A stretch of DNA of 64,000 bases from Bolinopsis microptera (taxonomy: Eukaryota; Ctenophora; Tentaculata; Lobata; Bolinopsidae), in assembly GCF_026151205.1 (NCBI RefSeq), contig NC_087082.1, forward strand, positions 14,541,365-14,605,364, read 5' to 3'. Positions 52,324 to 62,568 of this stretch are shown one piece after another; positions within the stretch are counted from its first letter, which is position 1, and each line of letters begins with the position of its first letter. A program made the translations under genes and the position numbers. The notes under the pieces were generated by a model. The model had not been told where the DNA came from and ran no database searches. It saw nothing but the letters and a program-made list of their open reading frames with translations.

Positions 52324-52510
52324 CAGTGGCGTAAAGGTGCCTGTTGGCGCCCCCGTCGAAAAAGCGTCCCCCTGTTGGCGCCCCCTCCCCTTTTGGCGCC
52401 CCTCCCTAAAATTTAACAAACTATATGATTTTAGAGGATACACTGGTAAAATCTCGAAATTGTCCCACATTCAAAAGACGATTTGGCGACCCCCTTAGAG
52501 TCCGCCCCCC
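52324..52510 (-). mobile_element. Partial hAT-type MITE, inverted, internally deleted
   Basis: Begins CAGTGGCGTAAAGGTGCCTG and follows the reverse orientation of the 43221-43509 family (GGCGCCCCTCCC, ATTTTAGAGGATAC, TTGTCCCACATTCAAA). It lacks the middle part and the far terminus. Confidence 0.75.
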
Positions 52511-52514
52511 AAAC

Positions 52515-53036
52515 AAAATTGCTACAATGTTTATTAAATTCAATCTATTGTATTGGTTTGCAACATGGTGTGCAACATCTGAACTATTGGCAGAGACTGA
52601 AGGCCTTAAAATTGATGTCACTTCAACGGAGGAGAGAACGTTACACTATCATTCATATGTGGAAGATCCTACACAAGAAGTGTCCTAATGATGTCAACGT
52701 TCAGTTTACAGATACACTCCGTTATGGCCAGAAAGCAGTAGTCCCTAGCTTGTCAACGTCCAGTAGCCAAAGGAATCAATCGATCTTTGACAGCTCATTT
52801 ATAGTGATGGGGCCTCGATTGTGGAACATCATTCCCGCAAACCTGCACCTTATCGAGGACCCCCTACGCTTCAAGTCATTGTTGACGGAGTTTGTTACAT
52901 CTATTCCGGACGAACCTCCTGTTACTGGATATTGTTGCCAGAACGGGAATTCGTTATTGAACTGGAGCGCAGAAAAGACAGCAACTTCGCTGCACGGGTG
53001 GTCAGCCGTTCTGATGACCCGATAGAGGATCTATGA
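52515..53036 (+). pseudogene. C-terminal fragment of a LINE ORF2 protein
   Basis: An open frame encodes YWQRLKALKLMSLQRRRERY, MWKILHKKCPND and SSFIVMGPRLWNIIPANL, the arrangement seen at the C terminus of many invertebrate LINE polymerases (the RRRERY and GPRLWN segments). There is no polymerase domain upstream, because a hAT MITE remnant abuts it. It is a dead fragment of a LINE family different from the insertion at 45053. Confidence 0.65.
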
Positions 53037-54273
53037 AGCAACCCCAAGTAACCCAAGTAAGTAGTTTATTCATTTTCGAGGGTGTCTAACCTTATATATA
53101 GACAATTACCATTGTTGAAATTACCTGTGTATATTGTTTGAACAATTTTCTAATTACACTGTTCTAGAGATGTATGATTCGACGGAATTAGAGAAACAAA
53201 ATTATTGAAAAGGGTTTTGGCCATTTTGAAAATAATTCAACGAGTTCATATTTTAATTTTTCGATGTTGCTCTTAGCTGAATGCACAATTTTAATCATTC
53301 AATATAATCACTTAGATTTTCTTTAAATCCTGAAAATCTATCAGAAACTATATAAGACTAAAATGTTTTATGGTAGAATCATCACCATACACAATCCATT
53401 ATTCTTCTTTTAGAGAGGAGAAGGACATCATATCAAATGTATATATGACGTGTATTATATTATATATTATGTATTAACACTTTTACATCCTAATAAGCAA
53501 TATCAAATATTCAATAGTATGAACTAGCTGATTTTTTGTGAAAATCCTGAAACAATTTATATGTTTGTGCTCAGCTGATATCAGGCTTGGGGTGGTGCTT
53601 TAGAAACGGTATTTCGGGTACTAGTAAAGCTCTTACAGGCAACTGGTTCCTTTTACCAGCCGTCTTTAGTCCAAGTACTGTCCCATTTCTGGTCTCAGAA
53701 CGTGAGCAACTAAAATTTGTCTTATGCCAACGTGGAATTACTTGTATCACGTCGTAACCTCCTGTCATTGCACGAAATGACGAAGCCGCGCACTCGTGCG
53801 CAGCAGGGCTACAACGTGAAACAAGGCATTATAAACTATCTTTTTTATGAAATTTAAACATTTAGAATACAAGTAAGTTAATGAAATATTTTTAGAATAG
53901 CTTTCACTTCTGATTTAGAATTATTTTATTTTCGAATTCATTAGTTAAGGCTCGGCGCCGTCATTATAAAAAGTGACTAGCACCGCGCTAATAGAAATTT
54001 ATGATTGAGATTAGTTTTCGAGTATATATAGTAAAAAACGTATTTTACATAGCATATTTAATTTACATGAGTTTATTATTGGATGTTTAAGTTTAACTAT
54101 TTTTATTATGATATTATTATTCATTGTAATATGGCAATAAAATTTAAATTTTGTTTTACTTGCAATTTTGTTTCACTTAAAGAGGGAAGATCTCAGGACC
54201 ACGAAATCAACCGCTGTTCTCTCAGAGGTACGCAATGTGGCACAGGAAACCAGGACTCATGCTGCCGCTGAGC
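53037..54273. other. Intergenic, no gene seen
   Basis: AT-rich. Around 53750-53825 (GCCGCGCACTCGTGCGC, CTACAACGTGAAACAAG) is a short diverged copy of the terminus found at 25459. Confidence 0.4.
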
Positions 54274-54706
54274 TGAAGCAGTAGAGGGGATGGGGCATCT
54301 CTGGGTTCTAACACATCCTGAAGCAGTAGAGGGGATGGGGCATCTCTGGGTTCTAACACATCCTAAAGCAGTAGAGGGGATGGGGCATCTCTGGGTTCTA
54401 ACACATCCTGAAATAGTAGAGGGGATGGGGCATCTCTGGGTTCTAACACATCCTGAAGCAGTAGAGGGGATGGGGCATCTCTGGGTTCTAACACATCCTG
54501 AAGCAGTAGAGGGGATGGGGCATCTCTGGGTTCTACACATCCTGAAGCAGTAGAGGGGATGGGGCATCTCTGGGTTCTAACACATCCTGAAGCAGTAGAG
54601 GGGATGGGGCATCTCTGGGTTCTAACACATCCTGAAGCAGTAGAGGGGATGGGGCATATCTGGGTTCTAACACACCCTGAAGCAGTAGAGGGGATGGGGC
54701 ATCTCA
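54274..54706. repeat. 45-bp minisatellite
   Basis: Nine to ten copies of GAAGCAGTAGAGGGGATGGG plus GCATCTCTGGGTTCTAACAC and ATCCT. One copy lacks a base, which breaks the long frames on both strands and argues against coding function. Confidence 0.95.
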
Positions 54707-56297
54707 CCCCAGCCCCGTGGACTGTCAATAAAGCAGTCAAGCTTCATGTATATTATGTTGAGTGCTTTCAACCAACAAATGTGGGAACTCCCATATTGAA
54801 TGACCTAAAATTGATGACGAAAATTAACAGAATTGAATGAACAAATATGAATTTGTATACATAATCTTATATAGAGAATGTTATAGCTCACTCGAAGGGG
54901 ATTGTCAATAATATATGTTAAATTATTAGCTATTCTAGATTTAATAATAATCAACATTTTTATCAAGTGTTAGACAGGTGATAGACTACCAGGTAGTAGT
55001 AGTAGTAGTAAATCATTTGAAGTAATGTAGTAAGAGGAAAGATCAAATATTTAACTTTCAAGTTAGACCTTTGTTTTGATAAAAGAGTAGTACTAAATAG
55101 TATCAAGTTTATTTTTTAATTACAAGAACAAGAATTGGCCATAAATTGTTTTAAATTTGCATCTCGTTGGTCTCTACATCTAATGCCATCTCTATGCTTT
55201 ACTCAATCTCTGCCAGCAAACCCTGATGCAAGCTTTACTGCACCATTTTTCTTTCCCCAAACTTTACATTAGATCTGAGTTAACATCAAAAAGTCTCCAA
55301 CACACTGTTGTATAGCATTTCAATTGTGTGTGCCCGAATTTGTCTCAATTCACCTTTAAAGTTAGAAACCAAAATGGTTGACCACAATGATCAAGCTAAG
55401 ACAGGTGAAGGAGAGTGATACAGGGACTTTATTAATCAATGTTATGTTGACAGCTGCTATAGACTTTTAATATAGTGGAAGGCTAAAATTAAACATGTAC
55501 TGTTTGTGGTTAAATGGTATGTTTGCTCACCAATTTCGAATGTGCTAATTTTTATTTAGTGTATAGTTTGTAAGCTATAAAAACACATGCTTTCTGTTTC
55601 ATAGCATTTTCTTCATACTAATATCACATGACAATAAAAACACTGTTGGCTACACTGACAATATTGTGGCCAAAGTGTGGCATCCTGGAAAAAGAGTGGT
55701 AAAACCCTGATTTACCTTTCTCCCAAACTCCGCAGTAAATCAGGGTATTCAAATATGTGCATTTCAAGTTTCAACTAGTTACTAGGCTGTCTTAAAAATA
55801 TTGTTGCAGGTCTTACTCTTAGTGCATGTTACTAAGCCATCATCATCAATCATCATATGTAGGAAAACATAGCAAAACATACAAAAATAGCAATTAACTA
55901 ACAATTTCTAAGCCACAGCAAGGCAATTACCACGGACAGGAAATATAACACCCTCAACAGGTGGAAGTAAGGATGAAGGTTGGCCCAGAACAGTAATTCG
56001 ACTAATGGTCCAGCGTGAGAGAGTAAAACGAACTGAACCTTGTTGATGTGAAATAAAACTTATAAAATGATCTGCCACAGAACCAATTTTGAAGTAATTT
56101 AAATAGTTAACTTCTTTTAACTGTTTTTATAAGGGTTCATAATCGAAATACATGTACAATTATCACATATACACGGAACAACACAATTTGTGAGCTTGTT
56201 AAGATACAGTTCCTTCTTCCACGCTGTATGAAGTTTATCAGTTTAAAGGAAATATGATAGGTTAACTTCACTTGGCAAACATTCCATACCATTTTGA
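54707..56297. other. Intergenic, no gene seen
   Basis: AT-rich. A short inverted repeat near 55700-55750 (CCCTGATTTACC with GTAAATCAGGGTA) probably belongs to the same pogo-like family as 56631-56815. Confidence 0.4.
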
Positions 56298-56305
56298 ATT
56301 TCACA

Positions 56306-56592
56306 CAGTGGCGTAACGAAGGGCCCTGCTGACCCTGCTGTGCAGGGGGGCGCCGTCTTAGGGGGGCGCCAAATCGTCGTTTGAATGTGGGACAATTTCG
56401 AAAACTTAACTAAAGTACTAGCAAAACTGCGCGTTTTGCTCTTGATACACACTTTTTTAGAGATTTTACCGGCGTATCCTCTAAAATCACCTAATTTGTT
56501 CAATTTTAGGGAGGGGCACCAAAAGGGGAGGGGGCGCCAACAGGGGGGCGCCTTTTCGGCAGGGGGCGCCAACAGGCAACGTTACGCCACTG
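56306..56592 (+). mobile_element. hAT-type MITE with 8-bp target duplication
   Basis: Second full-length member of the 43221-43509 family, very similar along its length. It is flanked by ATTTCACA direct repeats (56298-56305 and 56593-56600). No coding capacity. Confidence 0.92.
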
Positions 56593-56630
56593 ATTTCACA
56601 CCAAGGCCAGGTAAATGACTCCTCATAATA

Positions 56631-56815
56631 CAGTAAAATCCCGATTTACCACGCCCTGATTTACCGTAACCCCCGATTTACCGTGCCATCTCCTTTCCCC
56701 AAATAGAGCTTTACATGTATAATTAATAAAAAACAAAACCCTGATTTACCGCAACCCCCGATTTACCACAGATGTTTCCTTCCCCCAAACTCTGTGGTAA
56801 ATCGACGTTTTACTG
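56631..56815. mobile_element. pogo/Tigger-like MITE at a TA target
   Basis: Starts CAGTAAAATCCCGATTTACC after TA and ends GGTAAATCGACGTTTTACTG before TA (56816-56817). The interior repeats the GATTTACCGCAACCCCCGAT motif. Length and termini suit a Tc1/mariner-pogo type MITE. Confidence 0.75.
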
Positions 56816-56918
56816 TAAGTTGCAACAGACTTCAACTCTGGGCTTTGTTATTTAGGGTTGGTACAACTGCTTTTAAAGCTGATAAGCTGCTTTTCTTTAA
56901 AGAATATTCTGATGTTGT

Positions 56919-57153
56919 CAGTGGCGTAACGTTGCCTGTTGGCGCCCCCTGCCGAAAATGCGCCCCCCTGTTGCTCCCCTCCCCTTTTGGCGCCCCTCCC
57001 TAAAATTGAACAAATTAGGTGATATTAGAGGATACTCCGGTAAAATCTCTATTAAAGTGTGTTTCTAGAGCAAAACGCGCAGTTTTGCTAGTACCTCAAT
57101 TAAGTTTTTCAAAATTGTCCCACATTCAAACGACGATTTTGCGCCCCCCTAAG
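56919..57153 (-). mobile_element. Partial hAT-type MITE, inverted
   Basis: Third relative of the 43221-43509 family in reverse orientation. It begins CAGTGGCGTAACGTTGCCTG and breaks off at GCGCCCCCCTAAG without the far terminus. Confidence 0.8.
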
Positions 57154-57375
57154 ATGATTTTATTTTACCGTGGTCCTGGTTATGTTCTGGTATGTGCGGT
57201 GTTCAGAAGCAGTCACTCTTTAATAGCTGGTGTTGGTTTGATAACTGACTCTTCTTTAGTAGTAGTTTACAAATTGTAATCTTATATAAATAAATTGTAT
57301 GCAATGTTTTGAAGATGTCATGTTGAACATTCTAACAGTTTTAACTCTCTCTAGGTCCCTGTAAATGGTCATTGC

Positions 57376-59958
57376 ATGTTAAGGACTGGATTATCTAAGT
57401 TATTGAGAAGTGTTACCCCTGATAAAATCAAGATTGGGAGCTGTATCAGCAAAACTTTTCTATCAGCAGACATGTCACCGCCTATTGTAATACAACCTAA
57501 AGGACCCCATAAAGGTAAATATTATTGTTATCGTTATTTAAACATTTAGCTAATTTAAACATTTAGTCGGCATGGCTGACTGGTTTTAATAACATACGTG
57601 TAACTAGATATTGTGGATATATTGTGTCCTGTTGAATCTTCATCGTCACATGTGATTGACCACGATCATGAATTTCAAGCATGCTCAAGCTCATAACTGT
57701 CACAGTAAATTCGACCACAATCGTCACAGGTCGATCTGAGAAACTTGTTTGCTTGTGAGATTTGGATAGCATTCCTAAAATGGTACAAATTGTATTTTGA
57801 GGCCTACTTACAACTTTTTTCAGTCAAAAACCAATGATTTTTTGAAACTGAATATGGTTGCAGACTTTTAATTTTACTTTATAATAAAAACACCTCTAGC
57901 AAGATTAATGGGTAAGAGCCTCTTCACTTCAAATTAATAAATTAATGCACCAACAAAGGAAAAATAACAATGAGGGAGCTAGGTCAGTGTGTTTTAACAA
58001 TAAAGGAGACAGTTTCTAGGCTTGATTAGTCCGAGGGCATCATGCACAATTAATATAAAGCAGAATGTTATTAAAGTGGATGTAAGAAGAAATTTTGCTT
58101 TAGAAAATAGCGATGATCCAGTCTATTGAGCCAAGTTAGTGAAACCTAGTTTAAAGATCGTGATATTGTGGTGTATCAAACAAAAACGTATGACACAATA
58201 ACAGAAATTATACACACTCCGCTATGAAACATTAACAACATTAACAACATTAACAACATAAACAACATTAAAAACATTAACAACATTAACAACATTAACA
58301 ACATTAACAACATTAACAACATTAACAACATTAACAACATTAACAACATTAACAACATTAACAACATTAACAACATTAACAACATTAACAACATTAACAA
58401 CATTAACAACATTAACAACATTAACACCCAACATTTTCAGCCTCAGTTATATTTCTACACGGATTGGGAGACACAGGACATGGCTGGTCTCAAGTAATGG
58501 GGGAAGATCTCAATGTTGATAATGTTAAGTTTGTGTGCCCCACTGCGTCAACTATCCCCGTCACTATCAACATGGGCATGAGGTTTGTTTCTTTCTGATC
58601 CCCGCCTGTTGGCACGCAAAACTGTTCTGGGCGGTATACATTATATGTTGGGAGGCGCAGTACTTATGGATTCCATGTGATTACAAGTCTTCTGTGTCAT
58701 TCAGAAATATGCGTTCCATGAATAAGAGAATATTTGTGGAGAGTCTTCCCAAATAACAGATTATTCTACTGAGTTAGTAAATCCGCGGTCGCTGAACGAC
58801 TAAAATGTAACGAAAGTTTTGTTGTTTTCGCGCAGTAATTTGTCTGGAGACGCGCGCGCCCTTGATATAGACATATTATATATATCGAGGACGCGACGGT
58901 CGGCCGTAGGATTGGACAAGTTGGACTTCATTAAACCATTAAATAGGAGTGCCGTCATCCCAGTACTTCTTTTATTAGACGGCTGCGGTAATTAAATATG
59001 AAATGTCCGGTTTTCAGTGAACAATAAAGTATAATGTTTCAGAATGCCGGCTTGGTATGATATAACCTCGCTCAGCGAATTCGACAAAGAGGATAAAACT
59101 GGCATAATGAGTGAGTAGAATTGCTCAGTTAATGCTACCACACTTCAATCTATCATTAGTCATAAAATATCAAAAGCGCTACAAGCAGCAGTGTTAACAC
59201 TTAACCGTCATAAATATCAATAAAGACCAGTTCAATTTCAAGTGGCGCTCGAAAATATAAATACTGAAGATAACATGTAACCACTAAGATGACATGTAAC
59301 GTACACAGGGAGTGTGGCACATGTGCACCAGCTGATAGCAGACGAGGAGAAGTCTGTTCCTTCTGATAAGATATTTGTGGGAGGATTCTCTCAGGGGGGA
59401 GCTGTGGCTCTGTACGCGGGACTCACTTACAAGAAACAACTCGGAGGTAGAGCGATAGTTTAAAGAATGCTAGTTTAAAGAATGTGAATTTCCTGGAGTT
59501 TGCTCGTTGTTTTGCTGATGTAGTCTATTTACCATAATATCTTAACACTGTTTATCCAGGAATAATAGGACTCAGTTGCTACCTGCCCCTGAACAGCGAG
59601 TTCCCAGCCTCAGCTGCAGCTCAGAACTCAACTACTCCTGTTATAATGTGCCATGGAAAAGCTGATGTAGTTGTAGACTTCAGGTTAGATTATTAAATGT
59701 TAACATCTTGCACAGTTCAGGGTTAGAGACTTATTATCGTATAATATGTTGACTCTCTGTAGAATGCCCTAATTGATGGTGTAAAGTTACTCCTCCCCTC
59801 TTCCCACCAGGTTTGGTCAGATGTCGTTCCAAAAGATACAGCAATTCCACTCCAAAGTAGAAATGAAGGAGTACGACAATATGGGTCATACATCCTGCCC
59901 AAGAGAGCTCATGGATGTTAAGAGCTTCCTGGTTAAATACCTCGCTGCTTCCTCTTAA
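57376..59958 (+). CDS. LYPLA-like: Acyl-protein thioesterase (LYPLA1/2-like), six exons, complete
   Basis: Alpha/beta-hydrolase that removes palmitate from S-acylated proteins. Exons: 57376-57514, 58441-58582, 59043-59110, 59309-59446, 59560-59683, 59811-59958 (TAA), phases consistent, 252 residues. The core motifs are present in order: FLHGLGDTGHGW (oxyanion region), MPAWYDI, the nucleophile elbow GGFSQGG (Ser about 144), CHGKAD with catalytic Asp about 198, and NMGHTSC with catalytic His about 230. It is about 20 residues longer than the human enzymes at the N terminus. The extension MLRTGLSKLLRSV is basic and amphipathic, and an internal Met (about 33, MSPPIVIQPKG) would give a cytosolic form of usual length. 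The first exon starts right after a TCTCTAG, so it may itself be preceded by an untranslated exon. Intron 1 ends in a 9-bp repeat array. Confidence 0.93.
58226..58430 (+). repeat. 9-bp microsatellite next to a splice acceptor
   Basis: About 22 copies of ATTAACAAC run to within about 12 bases of the CATTTTCAG acceptor of thioesterase exon 2, leaving almost no polypyrimidine tract. The long MLMLLM and VVNVVN minus frames are shadows. Confidence 0.95.
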
Positions 59959-60390
59959 TCTGTAGTAATAATTAAAGTGAAACATGAAGCCTCTATAATA
60001 CACTTCAGAGAGGAATTTATTAATGTTTATTGTGTTTCCTTTATGGTTGGACCCTTTCTTTACTTTGGAATTTGCGGAAAGTTAAAAAATCTTGTTTGAT
60101 TACGAGAGTTCATCACAATCGGTAAGAACGGGAGTTTGACAAGTTTCATTGTTGATTTAATTTAAATAGTGGGAAAACAAAGCGGAATTAGCTGAGTAAC
60201 TCACAAAAGATAAATTATTATAAATTATGTGTCGGTTAACTGTAGACTCTGGATCAGGTGATCTAAATTTATAATTATGAGGTGTGGGGACCATCTGATA
60301 CATGTTCAAATCTTACTAGAGTTTATGTTTAATTTTCAATTTCTCCCCGTGATAGATCTTTTTGTGATCTACTAAATCTGAAAATTCATA
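59959..60390. other. Downstream of the thioesterase gene, no gene seen
   Basis: AT-rich. No canonical polyadenylation signal stands out close to the stop codon. Confidence 0.35.
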
Positions 60391-60501
60391 ACTGTCACCA
60401 AGATTTAACTAGGTCGAACGGAAAGCTATACAAATAGCCGCGCCTGCTTGAGAGTTGAGACCTAATTTTTCCGTTCGACCTAGTTACATCTTGGTGACAG
60501 T
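60391..60501. repeat. Inverted repeat with about 33-bp arms
   Basis: ACTGTCACCAAGATTTAACT plus AGGTCGAACGGAAA at 60391-60424 pairs with TTTCCGTTCGACCTAGTTAC plus ATCTTGGTGACAGT at about 60468-60501, with few mismatches and about 43 bases between. Possibly a small MITE. Confidence 0.8.
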
Positions 60502-61282
60502 AAGATTATATTTGTTGGCTTTTATTTGGATCACTGGTGATTGGAACTTATTCTTATGGAGAACTTTACTGTAAAGATTGCAAAGAGTCGCTGGTGAATT
60601 ATTTGACCTTTATATTATATATATGGAGTGTGTGGACAATGTACTTCTTATTTACAGTACAGTTGAACTGTCTTTAATGACTTTACGGTATGAGTTTTAC
60701 TTATTCACTACTAGTAACAACAAGTTGGTCTATAATCTATGTTATTCTGGGGGCCGGGAGGGGGGATTTTGTGTTAATAAATAGGGACCTGCAGAAATGT
60801 GGTGAGGGGGCCTTGTGTGTGGGGGGGGGGGGGGGGGGGGGGGGCTTCTTTATTGTCGCCAACACGTAAACCAGCTTCGTTGCCGGAGTTGGCTAAATCT
60901 TGTTTTAGATTTGTCTTGATGTAAGTTTGTTAAGAAAAGTGCTATATTAATGTCATGTATCCAGGGTTTGGATATGTCACCCCACATACAGCTTAGTGAC
61001 GTGATATGGTTGTGAATACACAAGGCTAATCGCTACCTTCTTATCATAAAACTAACCAATCAGAGAGAAGTATTCTAGTCGCGTGACTTGTTATCATGTC
61101 ACGTGGTACAAGCACACAGCTGGTGATGATCACAACACAGATAACATGTTTAAATTTCTAAACACATTACATTCTAGAAATCAGAAACTTGATCTTCAAG
61201 CTTCACAATTCTCTTGCTTTTCCACGTAACACTTGATGTGAGTTTTTCAGTTCTATTTTTAAGTTATTTCTGCATTATCAAC
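60502..61282. other. Intergenic, with a poly-G tract
   Basis: No gene seen. A G run of about 24 bases lies at 60820-60843. Confidence 0.4.
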
Positions 61283-61330
61283 ATGTCAAACTGTTCAGGC
61301 TTCATCATTGTCATCTTACTTCTTCATCAG
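61283..61330 (+). other. Candidate first coding exon with signal peptide
   Basis: ATG opens MSNCSGFIIVILLLHQ, a hydrophobic leader, ending in CATCAG|GTAATC at phase 0. That phase matches the exon starting at 62569, so the two could be joined directly. A possible intervening exon near 61381-61540 (GVRIRISGGWTTYFEYV) looks protein-like but does not fit the phase, so the model is tentative. Confidence 0.35.
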
Positions 61331-61724
61331 GTAATCATGATAGTCCGATACCATCAATGATGTTAAATATGTTCTGTAGCCTACAAACGTACGGCGTTCG
61401 AATACGTATTTCTGGAGGGTGGACAACGTACTTCGAATATGTTCCGGAAAATTTTCAGAACTTTATGTTAATTTTAGACTCGGAGAGCACCTGTAAATGG
61501 CCTTGTAAAAAAAATTGGGAAAAAGTCAAACAATCATTCAGGGTGTAAAAATGAATTGAAATCCCCTTACTCCTAGGCTTGCCTGAGCTGTTAAATGCCA
61601 ACCCGTCCCGTGAGTAGCATGACAATATGGCGCCACCAGTCACCACTAAAAATTTTAGCTCGAGGAAAAAGGGGATGTACCTCTTAACTTATATTATTAC
61701 CTTACACTATTATACTATTACCAT

Positions 61725-62533
61725 ACACACTGACCAGATCTGTATGGTGTTACAAGGTGTAGTGAACCCCCCCCACTTACACACTGACCAGATCTGTATG
61801 GTGTCACAAGGTGTAGTGAACCCCCCCCCACTTACACACTGACCAGATCTGTATGGTGTTAAAAGGTGTAGTGAACCCCCCCCCCACTTACACGCTGACC
61901 AGATCTGTATGGTGTTACAAGGTGTAGTGAACCCCCCCCCCCAGATCTGTATGGTGTTAAAAGGTGTAGTGAACCCCCCCCCAGATCTGTATGGTGTTAA
62001 AAGGTGTAGTGAACCCCCCAGATCTGTATGGTGTTACAAGGTGTAGTGAACCCCCCCCCCACTTACACACTGACCAGATCTGTATGGTGTTACAAGGTGT
62101 AGTGAACCCCCCCCCCCACTTACACACTGACCAGATCTGTATGGTGTTACAAGGTGTAGTGAACCCCCCCCCCCCTACACACTGGCCAGATCTGTATGGT
62201 GTTAAAAGGTGTAGTGAACCCCCCCCCCCACTTACACACTGACCAGATCTGTATGGTGTTACAAGGTGTAGTGAACCCCCCCAGATCTGTATGGTGTTAA
62301 AAGGTGTAGTGAACCCCCCCCAGATCTGTATGGTGTTAAAAGGTGTAGTGAACCCCCCCCCCAGATCTGTATGGTGTTAAAAGGTGTAGTGAACCCCCCC
62401 AGATCTGTATGGTGTTAAAAGGTGTAGTGAACCCCCCAGATCTGTATGGTGTTAAAAGGTGTAGTGAACCCCCCCCCCATACACACTGACCAGATCTGTA
62501 TGGTGTTAAAAGGTGTAGTGAACCCCCCCCCCC
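61725..62533 (+). repeat. Minisatellite with poly-C spacers
   Basis: About 17 copies of CAGATCTGTATGGTGTTA followed by CAAGGTGTAGTGAA (or AAAGGTG) and a C run of 6 to 11. Some copies add ACTTACACACTGAC. C-run length varies from unit to unit. It ends about 35 bases before the acceptor of the exon at 62569. The open frames over it are shadows. Confidence 0.95.
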
Positions 62534-62568
62534 ACCGATACCATTCCTAAATTAATACTTAACTTGAG

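Noticed and set aside
54193-54840. Frames encoding GHLWVLTHPEAVEGM and its antisense
   Set aside because: 45-bp minisatellite; a one-base deletion in one unit breaks the frames, arguing against selection for coding.
58176-58434. Minus frames MLMLLM and VVNVVN
   Set aside because: Pure products of the 9-bp ATTAACAAC array in a thioesterase intron.
61357-61548. Possible exon encoding GVRIRISGGWTTYFEYV
   Set aside because: Protein-like, but its phase does not fit the candidate signal-peptide exon at 61283-61330 or a good donor downstream; left as a remark only.
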